64,000 bases of DNA from Arthrobacter sp. ISL-30. Lineage in GTDB: Bacteria; Actinomycetota; Actinomycetes; Actinomycetales; Micrococcaceae. The notes beneath the pieces are model-generated. The model had not been told where the DNA came from, ran no database searches, and saw nothing but the letters and a program-made list of their open reading frames with translations. The position numbers were made by a program, and so were the translations under genes. The DNA lies in the NCBI RefSeq assembly GCF_018613855.1, contig NZ_JAGGPK010000026.1, positions 39,795-103,794 of the forward strand. The letters run 5' to 3'. Of this stretch, positions 46,801 through 54,290 are shown piece after piece (position 1 is the first letter of the stretch; each line of letters opens with the position of its first letter).

Positions 46801-46893
46801 CCCTGGTACCGACTCACCCAGTCGGAGAAGTCCGGCTGGTACGTAAAGTCCACGACTGTGGACCTTTACGGTGCAAGGCCCGGCGGATGCTGA
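40816..46893 (+). CDS. Giant membrane-anchored Ig-like/FN3 repeat surface protein
   Basis: 2025 aa from a GTG with AAAGGGA 12 nt upstream. A basic cytosolic start (KLGLRKRRNK) precedes one helix at residues 19-38 (signal anchor, N-in). Residues about 45-370 look like a beta-propeller (VWVVSKTKNAVARL, VWALSPSTI, VWMVNQNMQLV). Residues about 396-1472 are tandem Ig-like repeats with calcium-type NDSDPDGD motifs and Val/Thr-rich strands. From residue 1473 come three clear FN3 domains (LNWTAPADRGSPITKYTV, NVTWTAPASKGSPIKSYDLE, RVSWQAPNNNGDAVSSYTL) and two more degenerate ones. About 80 Cys-containing C-terminal residues end SGWYVKSTTVDLYGA, resembling an SH3-like module. In bifidobacteria the analogous FN3 gene also lies next to a MoxR-type ATPase, a DUF58 gene, a transglutaminase gene and a kinase gene. 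Confidence 0.88.
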   Translation: MSTLFGKLGLRKRRNKLMTTTGLTAAIAVLVTSAILYPGYKTAEVELNDGGVWVVSKTKNAVARLNYPSKVLDGAVTPASTTFDILQHADTVFVDDDSGSTLNQVSAANMRLAGDKQLPSSAQVSFGSEVLSVTDPAGGRVWALSPSTINSFDEEGTEPVLLGSEGVVSAVGADDRIYTADPKSGEIKATKVGADGVNAGSDVTIVEELKGAGDLQITVVGDKPVVLDSANGNLFLPGGRRLQLQDARDAKLQQTGSESGFVAIATQKALLKQPLDGGTAATVTFDGQGIPAAPVQLAGCVHAAWSGANKYVRDCASDADDKKVDVPKASAAPSYVFRVNRDLVVLNDVNSGSVWMVNQNMQLVNNWDDVVPPKNESDEQDQDSADNNTINVLPDRTKPNRPPETKPDEFGVRPGRTTILSVLDNDSDPDGDVLSASVGGNAPKTGVLENIYGGSAFQISLPADAKPGTEILDYNAADGRGLSAGGKVTLNIVGPNDNKAPVFKRADPTTILVEQGKTVSQNILTDWMDPDGDDLVLLDAKADNEQDQVKVRRDGLLTYQDSGAAPGKKNVTVTVWDGRATTTGRVVINVQPPGALAPVVNADHVTAVVGQDLVIAPLKNDVDPNGGALRIAHVEAAGPAELGPVTDGGTFTFRSETPGPVYLTYIASNGPQSSQGLIRVDVESGKDAGNPVAVHDVGLLPVGGNVLVDPLANDSDPSGGVLVLQSVELPENATASVSVIDHSVLRVTDVSGTKEPFVFKYTMSNGSKSATGTVSVVPVPAPAVVEAPQPKPDEVNVRVNDVVTIPVLANDTHPQGEKLSVDPVLAQGIAEEDGKAFVSENTLRFIAGPAPKTVRAIYNAVDPQGQKSAAAVTIHILPLEGAENSRPQPKNLTARVVAGGTVRIPVMLDGIDPDGDSVQLTGIDSTPNMGTATVGSSFIDFVAAGDGAGTDTFRYKVIDRQGAVNTGTVTVGIAPRGDTNQKPAPVDDQVMVRPGREIAVDATANDADPDGDLIRIVGDAIEADPALQARLSEESGRILLTAPGEEGTVNVRYSVADDRDARGQASIRVIARNDIPLLAPIARDDRVTSAQTLGKTAVDVPVLKNDEDPDGVGENLKISTTSETATPGANGNLVVELTEQAQLIPYTVEDVDGQKSTAIVWVPGVGQQVPTLAKDEVVELVSGQSVTVDLKEWVKVRDGRSPRLTQLDRIKLIGSDGGDPVANDGTALKYTARQDYVGPGSISFEVTDGTGPDDPNGLKATLSIRTKVLPDPNKNNPPVLLGSDIDVPKGDAASIDLEKLTSDPDRDDVQNMRYELVGGSPAGFNVNLDGKVLKASANDSAKTGESGAVQVKATDSRGLETTATYNLTVTASNRPKPVANDDVEPNAAAGKAVTVDVLANDANPFQDAPLKVVSAFTETGQGTAEMNGDAVTVTPADGFTGTMVVAYTVEDKTGDASRNATARIRLTVKDEPMAPTTPQAASVGDQTALLNWTAPADRGSPITKYTVRGEGGFEQDCPANTCTLNGLTNNTKYHFTVTATNEFGESDPSPASAEVRPDAKPDTPLAPALKFGDKQLNVTWTAPASKGSPIKSYDLEISPAPPGQNPQIQNLTSTSYVWNGLQNGVAYKVRVLARNDAKDPSDWSPYSAAETPAGVPATPMPPTVSGAGSVGSQSQLRVSWQAPNNNGDAVSSYTLTTYRGGTAVTSQQVGATSQNVTVDNSEADYTFTVAATNKAGTSGTSGRSAPIRAAGKPGMVNSGTVQETGTSGQLRVTFTELTDAQRNGSRADEIRYSWSTAYGSGAIAAGGGVINGQPNGTNVTVNIIATSIKNNMSGDAKAIGSGNPYGPANAPNVDGRKSATGDGDVHWTWNNPAMNGRPLDHYEVSYEGGAWTSVGTANSYSRSAGGWDQSRTLRVRAVTVVDGAIGSATSASGNDPTPPQAQIQVKAADVRTCPGKPGLPDSYSPSGPSCGVGWVERSWGRLTIDCTKDIYGNGTPWYRLTQSEKSGWYVKSTTVDLYGARPGGC

Positions 46894-46897
46894 CCGT

Positions 46898-46962
46898 GCA
46901 ACGCGGGGTCACTTACGGCCTATCAGCAGCACCCTTATGGGCGCCAAGTGACCCCGCGTTTG
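46898..46962. repeat. 15-bp inverted repeat between the giant gene and moxR
   Basis: aacgcggggtcactt (46900-46914) and aagtgaccccgcgtt (46946-46960) are exact complements with a 31-nt loop holding tatcagcagcaccc. It starts 7 nt after the stop codon. The large loop fits a REP-like element or an attenuating hairpin that lowers expression of downstream genes better than an intrinsic terminator. Confidence 0.75.
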
Positions 46963-47028
46963 CTTTAGACCCGGCTGCCCAAACACACACGCTCTTCAAA
47001 ACAGAACCAAACGGGAGAGGAACACCCC

Positions 47029-48000
47029 ATGACCATGACAATCGAGCAGGCCGAATGGTTTGCAGCTACCTTCGAGAAGCTCGTTGCCAATGTGGGCCAG
47101 GCGGTGCTGGGCAAGTCCCACGTCATCCGGCTGACGATCACCGCCATGCTGGCCGAGGGCCACGTGCTGTTCGAGGACGCCCCGGGTACGGGCAAAACGT
47201 CGCTGGCACGTGCCCTGGCTGCCACGGTTCAGGGTTCACACAACCGCATCCAGTTCACCCCTGACCTGCTGCCGTCCGACGTCACCGGCGTCACCATCTA
47301 TGACCAGAAGACGCAGAAGTTCGAGTTCCACAAGGGCCCGATCTTCAGCAACATCGTCCTCGCGGATGAAATCAACCGCGCCTCACCCAAGACCCAGTCC
47401 GCGTTGCTGGAAGTCATGGAGGAATCGCGCGTCACGGTGGACGGCACCACCTACGAGGCCGGCAGGCCCTTCATGGTTCTGGCGACCCAGAACCCCATCG
47501 AGCAGGCGGGAACCTATCGACTGCCGGAGGCACAGCTGGATCGCTTCCTGATCAAGACATCAATCGGCTACCCGGACCACTCCTCAACGGTCCAGTTGCT
47601 TGGCGGCAGCAACCTCAAGGACCGTTCGCGTGACCTGACCCCGATCATCACCACGCAGGCCGTCGCCGACATGGCCGACCTCGCCGCCACAACACACATC
47701 GATACTGCTGTGCTGGAATACATCTCCCGGCTTTGCGAAGAGACCCGGAACGCACCGGAAACCCGCTTGGGGGTGTCGGTAAGAGGGGCACTGGCCATGG
47801 TCCGGGCGGCCAAGGTGTGGGCCGCCGGCCAGGGGCGCAATTTTGTCCTTCCCGATGACATCAAGCAACTCGCAAGCGTGGTCTGGACCCATCGCTTCGT
47901 TATGGACCCTGAGGCGGAATTCTCCGGCGCCACGCCCGAGGCCGTGCTGAAGCGGGTGCTGTCCGACGTCGCCGCTCCGCAGCAGCGTGCCAGCGTCTAA
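47029..48000 (+). CDS. MoxR-family AAA+ ATPase
   Basis: 323 aa. Walker A is EDAPGTGKTS (residues 49-58), Walker B IVLADEINRASPKTQSALLE, sensor 1 in MVLATQNPIEQAGTYRLPEAQ, with the arginine-finger region DRFLIK. MoxR ATPases act as chaperones for assembly or maturation of partner complexes, usually with VWA, DUF58 and transglutaminase proteins, and precisely those genes follow. GGGAGAGGA lies in front of the ATG. In the cytosol it could remodel the DUF58/transglutaminase membrane complex. Confidence 0.94.
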   Translation: MTMTIEQAEWFAATFEKLVANVGQAVLGKSHVIRLTITAMLAEGHVLFEDAPGTGKTSLARALAATVQGSHNRIQFTPDLLPSDVTGVTIYDQKTQKFEFHKGPIFSNIVLADEINRASPKTQSALLEVMEESRVTVDGTTYEAGRPFMVLATQNPIEQAGTYRLPEAQLDRFLIKTSIGYPDHSSTVQLLGGSNLKDRSRDLTPIITTQAVADMADLAATTHIDTAVLEYISRLCEETRNAPETRLGVSVRGALAMVRAAKVWAAGQGRNFVLPDDIKQLASVVWTHRFVMDPEAEFSGATPEAVLKRVLSDVAAPQQRASV

Positions 48001-48047
48001 GGCAGCGCGCAAACGTTTAGTCCTGTCCACGAAACGAAGGTCTCTCA

Positions 48048-49388
48048 ATGTCCGCCAGCACAACCCTCAGAAGGGCTGCTGAAATCCTCAGGATTCCCCT
48101 GGCCAAGGCCGGGGCCACCCGGCTTCCCGCCAAACTCCGCCCGTCCGCGGTGTGGTCAGAAGCCAGCTCTACCGCCTGGGAGGTGCTCTCGCCCGCTTGG
48201 GGAGGGTTCCGCCGATTGTGGCTCCGCTATGCCTGGCCGGTGCTGTCGGTAGTCAGCATCCTGGGCTGGGGCGTCCTCGCAGCCTCGATCCTGCTCTGGG
48301 TTACCGGACAGCTGTGGGGGTGGCAGGAGGCCAAGTCCGCGGCGCTTGTGGCCTTCCTGCTCTTTGTGTTCGCAGTGGCGTTCATCGTTGGAAGGTCCTC
48401 GTACGGCGTCACGCTTGACCTGGCCCGGACCCGGGTGGCCGTGGGCGATCAGGCAGTGGGCAGCATCGCAGTTTCCAATACCTCCAGCCGCCCGCTGCTA
48501 CCGGCTGCCTTGGAACTTCCCGTGGGAGCCGCGACGGCCATCTTCCACCTGCCACGCATGAAGCCTGCCCAGGTCCATGAGGATCTCTTCACCATTCCCA
48601 CCTCCAGACGCGCCGTCATCGTCGTCGGACCCGTGCGTTCCGTGCGAGCCGACCCGCTGCACCTTTTGCGCCGTCGGATCCTTTGGACCGAACCCGAAGA
48701 CCTTTTTGTCCACCCGCGCACTGTAGCCTTGGCCGGTTCGGCGGCAGGATTCATCCGCGACCTTGAGGGCATGCCCACCACCGAACTCTCCAGCGCAGAC
48801 GTCTCCTTCCATGCCTTGCGCGACTATGTCCCGGGCGACGATCGCAGGCACATCCACTGGAAGACCACGGCGCGGACCAACAAGCTGATGGTGCGCCAGT
48901 TCGAAGAGACCCGCCGGGCGCACCTGGCCATCTCGCTGTCCATCAACACGGACGAGTACGAATCCGAGTCCGAGTTCGAGCTGGCCATTTCCGTCGCCGC
49001 GTCGATCGGGCGTCAGGCCATCAGGGAGCAGCGGGAGCTGGACGTCATTACACAGAAAGGCCCGCTCCGCTGCGAGACGGGAAGGACGCTGCTGGATGAC
49101 ATGACAAGGATTAACGGGACGTCCCTGCGGCGCACCGCCGTCGACGTCGCCCGCACCCTCTCGGACACCGTCCCTAACGCCTCTGTTGTCTTCCTCGTCG
49201 TCGGCAGCCACGTGACGGCCACCCAGCTCCGCTCCGCCGCCGCCTCGGTGCCGCCGGGCGTCCGGACCCTGGCCGTGCGCGTCCAACAGGGCGCTGCGCC
49301 GGGCAGGGCGAACATCGCCGACCTGACGGTCCTTACCCTGGGCGAGCTGGATGACCTCGCACTGGTCCTGCGAAAGGCGGCCGCATGA
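48048..49388 (+). CDS. DUF58 membrane protein
   Basis: 446 aa. Two helices (about residues 62-84 and 95-112: WPVLSVVSILGWGVLAASIL, AALVAFLLFVFAVAFIVG) anchor a beta-rich segment and the DUF58 domain with its signature LRDYVPGDDRRHIHWKTTAR at about residues 255-274, followed by a VWA-like fold (LAISLSINTDEYE). DUF58 proteins are encoded next to moxR and transglutaminase genes across bacteria. Cellular role is unsettled; membrane complex assembly is the usual inference. The stop overlaps the next start by 4 nt. Confidence 0.92.
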   Translation: MSASTTLRRAAEILRIPLAKAGATRLPAKLRPSAVWSEASSTAWEVLSPAWGGFRRLWLRYAWPVLSVVSILGWGVLAASILLWVTGQLWGWQEAKSAALVAFLLFVFAVAFIVGRSSYGVTLDLARTRVAVGDQAVGSIAVSNTSSRPLLPAALELPVGAATAIFHLPRMKPAQVHEDLFTIPTSRRAVIVVGPVRSVRADPLHLLRRRILWTEPEDLFVHPRTVALAGSAAGFIRDLEGMPTTELSSADVSFHALRDYVPGDDRRHIHWKTTARTNKLMVRQFEETRRAHLAISLSINTDEYESESEFELAISVAASIGRQAIREQRELDVITQKGPLRCETGRTLLDDMTRINGTSLRRTAVDVARTLSDTVPNASVVFLVVGSHVTATQLRSAAASVPPGVRTLAVRVQQGAAPGRANIADLTVLTLGELDDLALVLRKAAA

Positions 49389-51817
49389 GCACCGCTAATG
49401 GCTTGCGTCCGCGTTCAGCAGCACGTTCAACGGCGGCCCAGTCCGCCTTCGTGGGTGACCGCCCACTGTGGCATGTCGCCGTCGACGCTAGCGCGCTGAT
49501 TGTGCTGCTGGGCCTCGGGGTGCTGGGCTTCAGCCTCAGCTTCGGCGGTGATCCCCGCTACCTCCTGGCCGGCCTGGGCGGTGTGCTGCTGGGGTTGGGC
49601 ATCGCAGCCCTCAACGCCCACCTGCGGCTGGGACTCCTGATTACGCTGGCCTTCACCCTCGGGGTGTATCTGCTGCTGGGCACTGCCGTGGCCGTGCCGG
49701 ATGCCGCGATCGGAGGCGTGCTTCCGAGCCTCGAATCACTTCGCACGCTGCTCCTGGGAGTGGTGTTCTCGTGGAAGGACATGCTGACGGTGGGCGTTCC
49801 CGTGGGAACGGCCGGAGGCATGCTGATTGTGCCGTTCCTCAGCTCGCTGCTCATGGCGCTGGCGGCAGGACTTCTTTCCTGGCGCCTCAAGAGCCCGTAT
49901 TGGCCGCTCCTTCCGGTGCTGGTGCTGTTTGTTACCGGCATCGCGTTTAGCACCAGTGCGGGATTCCTGAATGTGGAACGTGGAGTCTCCCTCACCATCG
50001 TGGCGATAGTTTGGGCTGCCTTCCGGCGCGACGCCCTTCGGCGCAGTGGCACCCATACGGTCTCAGCCAACCGTCCGGAGGCGGATGCCGCCGTCGCCCG
50101 CCGTGGACGTCTACGCCGGCTGGGTATGCCAGCAGGTGTCATCGCCGCCGCCGTCGCCATCACGGCCGTTGCATCGCCCCTCGTGACCGCCAGTGACGAT
50201 CGCAAAGTGCTGCGCAACAGCATCGTGCCGCCCTTTGACCCCAAGGATTACATCACCCCCCTGGCCAGCTTCCGGAACTTCGTGAAGGACAAGAAGGACG
50301 ACAACCTGTTCAGCTTAAAGGGCCTGCCGAAGGACGGCCGCGTGCGGCTGGCGGCACTGGATGCCTACAACGGGGTCAACTACAACATGGACCCCAACGG
50401 TTCGGGGAACTTCAACAAAGTGGGCGACGCCCGGTCCTTGAACACCCTGGCCGATACCGGCACTTTGGCATCAGGATCCGCCTACACCCTGGACATCACC
50501 ATCGAGGACTATCAAGGATTCTTCGTGCCGGGCGGCCGCCAGACCACCGGAATCAGCTTCACCGGCAATTCTGCGGCGGCCTCGGGGCTGTACTTCAACT
50601 CCGGCACGGACACCGCAGTCAGCACCAGGGGACTATCCCAGGGCGACAGCTATTCGGTGCAGGTTTCCGATCCCGGGAAGCTGGAGCATGGACAGCTCAC
50701 CCAGTACGACTTCGCCAGGATCACCATGCCCGACGCCGAAGAGGTGCCGCCGGTTGTCGCCTCACAGGCCAATGAACTCTCAGCCGATGCCCCCACGGCG
50801 ATCGACCGGGTTCGCCAGATCGAGGCCCATTTCCAGAAGACCGGGGCCTTCAGCAACGGACTTGTTGCCGATGGTCAACTCCCCAGCCTTCCCGGGCACG
50901 GGGCGGCTCGTATCCGCAGCCTGCTCACCGCCAAGCAGATGCTTGGCGACGACGAGCAATATGCAGTGGCGATGTCACTGATGCTGCGGCACCTGGGCAT
51001 TCCCTCACGCGTTGTGATGGGTTTCTACCCCGATCCGAAGAGCCCGGAGAACGGCGCCGGGGAAATCCAGATCAAGGGCAAGGACGTGCATGCCTGGGTT
51101 GAGGTTGCCTTTGACCGGGCAGGCTGGGTAGCCTTCGACCCGACGCCACCCAAGGACAACGTCCCCATCCCGCCGGACCCCGAGAACAAATCCAAGCCCA
51201 AGCCGCAGGTGCTGCAGCCGCCGCCTCCACCACAGGAACCGGCGGAGCTTCCGCCGGACTCGTCGCCCGACGCGCTCGACGCTGATGAGAAGAAGAACAA
51301 CCCTTGGCTGTTCTGGGGTGCGCTGCTTGCGGCGATCGGCACGGCCGCCATTCCACTGATCGTCCTCGCCCTTCCCTTGCTGCTGATCGCGTTCCTTAAA
51401 GCCCGACGCCGGAAGGGCCGCTTTCTGGATGGAGCAGCAGCAAACCGTGTCGGAGGAGGCTGGAGCGAGGTCATGAGCCTGGCTACCGACCTCGGCGCGA
51501 CCATCGACGGCAAGGCAACACGGCGGGAGTCCGCCGGCGTGATTGCCGATGCGTTCCCGTCGAGTGCCCCCACCACAACACTGCTGGCTGAGCGGGCGGA
51601 CGCCGCCATTTTTGGTGCCGGCCAGCCCAGCGAGGAGCAGGTCAAGGAATACTGGGGCATCGTGGATTCCTCGCTCAAGGACATGGCCGGCAGCGTGGGC
51701 TTCTGGAAGCAGCAGCAGGCCCGCTTCTCACCGAGGTCCCTGCTGGCGGAGGGCAGGAACGCCCTGCAACGCCGGCGGTCCAAGAGTGGCGGCATGAAGA
51801 ACACCAACGAGTCATGA
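49385..51817 (+). CDS. TgpA-like membrane transglutaminase-fold protein lacking the catalytic Cys
   Basis: 810 aa. Residues about 30-215 hold six or more helices; a large extracytoplasmic region follows, and a final helix near residues 640-665 (LLAAIGTAAIPLIVLALPLL) precedes a cytosolic tail of about 140 residues. The transglutaminase core is recognisable: MLGDDEQYAVAMSLMLRHLG, GIPSRVVMGFY, His569 in DVHAWVEV and Asp585 in AFDPTPP. The catalytic Cys expected two residues after the Gly (as in GYCEQFA) is Asp523 here, so peptide crosslinking or protease activity is unlikely. A Pro-rich linker precedes the last helix. It overlaps both neighbours by 4 nt. A structural or ligand-binding role within the MoxR/DUF58 complex is inferred. 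Confidence 0.88.
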   Translation: MSTANGLRPRSAARSTAAQSAFVGDRPLWHVAVDASALIVLLGLGVLGFSLSFGGDPRYLLAGLGGVLLGLGIAALNAHLRLGLLITLAFTLGVYLLLGTAVAVPDAAIGGVLPSLESLRTLLLGVVFSWKDMLTVGVPVGTAGGMLIVPFLSSLLMALAAGLLSWRLKSPYWPLLPVLVLFVTGIAFSTSAGFLNVERGVSLTIVAIVWAAFRRDALRRSGTHTVSANRPEADAAVARRGRLRRLGMPAGVIAAAVAITAVASPLVTASDDRKVLRNSIVPPFDPKDYITPLASFRNFVKDKKDDNLFSLKGLPKDGRVRLAALDAYNGVNYNMDPNGSGNFNKVGDARSLNTLADTGTLASGSAYTLDITIEDYQGFFVPGGRQTTGISFTGNSAAASGLYFNSGTDTAVSTRGLSQGDSYSVQVSDPGKLEHGQLTQYDFARITMPDAEEVPPVVASQANELSADAPTAIDRVRQIEAHFQKTGAFSNGLVADGQLPSLPGHGAARIRSLLTAKQMLGDDEQYAVAMSLMLRHLGIPSRVVMGFYPDPKSPENGAGEIQIKGKDVHAWVEVAFDRAGWVAFDPTPPKDNVPIPPDPENKSKPKPQVLQPPPPPQEPAELPPDSSPDALDADEKKNNPWLFWGALLAAIGTAAIPLIVLALPLLLIAFLKARRRKGRFLDGAAANRVGGGWSEVMSLATDLGATIDGKATRRESAGVIADAFPSSAPTTTLLAERADAAIFGAGQPSEEQVKEYWGIVDSSLKDMAGSVGFWKQQQARFSPRSLLAEGRNALQRRRSKSGGMKNTNES

Positions 51818-53337
51818 CCCCCGCAAGTGAACAATGCCCCCGCTGCCGGCAGTCGGTACGCCTTGGAGCCACCTACTGCACACATTGCGGGGCGCCCCTC
51901 AGCAACCGTGCGGCGCGGATCGATCGCAACGCCGACAACCCCGTTCCTGATGCTCAAGGACAAAGGTCCGCGGCGAATCCCGGTAGGATCGCGATAGCGT
52001 CGGCGCAACCGGAAGCCATGGTGCTGCCGGGTACTGCTGGCCGGCCGGGATTGCAGGCAGCGCCGGGACAGTACGAACAAGCGGCCCACGGGGGAGGGAC
52101 CAGAATGACCACCAAGCTTGATGTGGTACCGGCAGCAGCCGGCAAGAGGCTTGGCGCAGCCGTACTGGATTGGCTGGGTCCGCTGATCGTGCTCGCGATC
52201 GCGTTCGCCATCGGCATGGCAGGCATCACCACCACCCGCCGTGGCGGCTTCATTGTCTACGACACCAGCCTGTTGGTTCTCCTTGGCGGCATCGGCAGTG
52301 CCTTGACCCTCGTCTACCTGATTGCCCTTGTGGTTATTGAAGGACGATCAGGTAACACGATCGGCAACCAGCTCATGGGAATCCGTAGCACCGACGCTGA
52401 CGGGTACGCGCCTGGTGGCGGCGCGGTCTTCCTGCGCGGCCTGGTCACGGGAGCGGGTGTGTTGCTCGCGGTCCTGGCCACGGCCCCGCTCGTGATGCTG
52501 GGCCTTTACGGCATCGCCGTGTGGGTGCTCCCCGGCTTGTTGCTGCTTGGGACTGCCTGGGCTGTCCTGGTGGTGGTTTCCAATAACCGTGACCGGGAAG
52601 GCAGGCTTCGGGGCTGGCATGACAAGGCCGCCAAGACGCTGGCTTTCGATGTCAAGGAGGGGCGGAACCCGGTGCAAACCGGCGGTATCCAAGGTCCCTA
52701 CAGCTTCGCGCCGATTGATCTTCCCCCGGTTCAGGCTGTCGCGTCCCCGGCTCCCGGCATCGCTTCCCCCGCCCGCCTCAGCCAGCTGCACAATGCCAAT
52801 CAGCTGCACAATCCCCATCAGCTGAATAACCCCAATCAGCTGCAGCCGCCCGTCCGGCTGTTTGCACCGTTGCAGGTGCCCGACGAGCTAGCCACCCAGT
52901 CGCAGCCTCCGCTGCAGGTGCCTTTGCAGGTGCCTGGAACGAGCCAGCACCCGGACGACGACGTTGACCGCACCCAGCTGCGCTCCGACGCCAGGCCACG
53001 GGAAGAGGCCGTGATGCGCATCAAACTTGACGACGGCCAGGATATCCGGCTGGCACGGACGGTGCTGCTTGGCAGGAATCCTGAGGCTCTGGCAGGAGAA
53101 GACGTCGAGCAACTGGTGCCTGTTGCCGATCCGGACCGCTCCATTTCAAAGACGCACCTCCACCTGCGGCTCGCCGATGGGGGCGCATGGGTCACCGACC
53201 GCAATTCCACCAACGGAAGCGCCGTGACAACGCCGGATGGCGTCCAGACCCGGCTGCTTCCGGGCCAGGAAGTTTTCGTCCGCCCAGGATCCACCGTTCA
53301 GTTCGGGGACCGCACATTCCACCTAGGACAGGCATGA
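51814..53337 (+). CDS. Zinc-ribbon, RDD and FHA domain membrane protein
   Basis: 507 aa. N-terminal zinc ribbon CPRCRQS...CTHCGAP (residues 8-28); an RDD membrane domain at about residues 105-285 with KRLGAAVLDWLGPLIV, GNTIGNQLMGIR and GWHDKAAKTLAFDVK; a disordered Gln/Asn/Pro-rich linker with 18-bp repeats; and a C-terminal FHA domain with LLGRNPEA, SISKTHLHLRL and DRNSTNGS, keeping the Gly-Arg, Ser, His and Asn-Gly residues that bind phosphothreonine. The linker holds DRTQLRSD with Thr387, a candidate phosphosite. It overlaps both neighbours by 4 nt (ATGA). Probably a membrane adaptor recruited by kinase-phosphorylated partners. Confidence 0.88.
   Translation: MTPASEQCPRCRQSVRLGATYCTHCGAPLSNRAARIDRNADNPVPDAQGQRSAANPGRIAIASAQPEAMVLPGTAGRPGLQAAPGQYEQAAHGGGTRMTTKLDVVPAAAGKRLGAAVLDWLGPLIVLAIAFAIGMAGITTTRRGGFIVYDTSLLVLLGGIGSALTLVYLIALVVIEGRSGNTIGNQLMGIRSTDADGYAPGGGAVFLRGLVTGAGVLLAVLATAPLVMLGLYGIAVWVLPGLLLLGTAWAVLVVVSNNRDREGRLRGWHDKAAKTLAFDVKEGRNPVQTGGIQGPYSFAPIDLPPVQAVASPAPGIASPARLSQLHNANQLHNPHQLNNPNQLQPPVRLFAPLQVPDELATQSQPPLQVPLQVPGTSQHPDDDVDRTQLRSDARPREEAVMRIKLDDGQDIRLARTVLLGRNPEALAGEDVEQLVPVADPDRSISKTHLHLRLADGGAWVTDRNSTNGSAVTTPDGVQTRLLPGQEVFVRPGSTVQFGDRTFHLGQA
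52783..52836 (+). repeat. Three 18-bp tandem repeats in the RDD-FHA linker
   Basis: Units at 52783-52800, 52801-52818 and 52819-52836 begin cagctg and encode QLHNAN, QLHNPH and QLNNPN; a partial fourth follows. All are in frame. Confidence 0.9.
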
Positions 53338-54290
53338 ACGCAGAGCCCGCCGAAGCAACGTCGGACAACGGAGGGGACCATGGCTTCCGCCTCAGCTACG
53401 GCTACGGAACGGACCGTGGCCTCAGGCGCGAACTCAACGAGGACTCCTTCATAGCCTCGGACCCGGTGTTTGCGGTCGCGGACGGGATGGGTGGGCATGA
53501 GGCCGGCGAGATCGCCAGCGGGTTGTGCGTCCGGACGCTCGGTTCGGCGCCGCAGCTTGCTACCGGTGCCCGGACGGCGTCTGCCGCTGACTTGCACGAA
53601 TGCATTCTTGAGGCTGATTCCCGGATTCGGAACGCCACGGGCGCCCGTGCCGGAACCACATTGTCCGGAGTCGTCGTCGTAGAACAGCTTGGCTTGCCGT
53701 ATTGGCTTGTCATGAACATCGGCGATTCGCGTACCTACCGGCTCAGCCAGGGGCAATTCCAGCAGGTCAGCGTGGACCATTCCGAGGTCCAGGAATTGGT
53801 GGATGCCGGAGATATCACTGCGGAAGAGGCTGCGACCCACCCCCGACGCCATGTGGTCACGAGGGCACTTGGCACCGGGGACGAGACCGAGGCGGACTTC
53901 TGGCTCCTCCCGATTGAGGAGGGAGATCGCATCCTCATCTGCTCAGACGGCCTCAATGGCGAACTCGGCGACGATCACATGTTCAGGATCCTCAGTACGG
54001 TGGGACACCCCCAGGATGCCGTTGATGCCCTCATCCAGGCGGCATTGCGGAACGGCGGCAGGGACAACGTCACTGTGGTGGTGGTCGACGCCAAGAATGT
54101 GCTCGGGGAAGGCGCTGTTGCCACCACAGCACCGCGACCTGTCGCCGCAGTCGAGGACGTCGACACCCTTCCCCGCCCCGTTGTAGCCGATGCTGTAGCT
54201 GATGCCGCCGCGGACGGTGCTGCTCCCTCTGGCGGTGCTGCTCCCTCTGGCGGTGCTGCTCCTTCTGACAGGGGCGGGAATGGCAATTAG
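53334..54290 (+). CDS. PP2C-type Ser/Thr protein phosphatase
   Basis: 318 aa. Metal-dependent phosphatase with motifs in order: RRELNEDSF, FAVADGMGGHEAGE, LVMNIGDSRTYRL, ICSDGLNGEL and GGRDNVTVVVV, so all metal-binding aspartates are present. It is the presumed partner of the Ser/Thr kinase two genes downstream, removing phosphate from kinase or FHA-linked substrates. The C-terminal 55 residues are a disordered Ala/Pro tail with three GGAAPS repeats. No membrane helix, so it is cytosolic. The ATG overlaps the previous stop by 4 nt and its own stop lies inside the next gene (11-nt overlap). Confidence 0.94.
   Translation: MNAEPAEATSDNGGDHGFRLSYGYGTDRGLRRELNEDSFIASDPVFAVADGMGGHEAGEIASGLCVRTLGSAPQLATGARTASAADLHECILEADSRIRNATGARAGTTLSGVVVVEQLGLPYWLVMNIGDSRTYRLSQGQFQQVSVDHSEVQELVDAGDITAEEAATHPRRHVVTRALGTGDETEADFWLLPIEEGDRILICSDGLNGELGDDHMFRILSTVGHPQDAVDALIQAALRNGGRDNVTVVVVDAKNVLGEGAVATTAPRPVAAVEDVDTLPRPVVADAVADAAADGAAPSGGAAPSGGAAPSDRGGNGN
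54216..54269 (+). repeat. Three 18-bp tandem repeats at the phosphatase C-terminus
   Basis: Units ggtgctgctccctctggc (54216-54233, 54234-54251) and a variant (54252-54269) encode GAAPSG in frame. Confidence 0.95.

Noticed and set aside
54202..54279. Hydrophobic N-terminal extension (Leu/Ala/Val-rich) of the FHA protein, resembling a signal peptide
   Set aside because: It is the phosphatase GAAPSG repeat read in another frame. The ATG at 54280 with a ribosome site fits the overlap pattern better.
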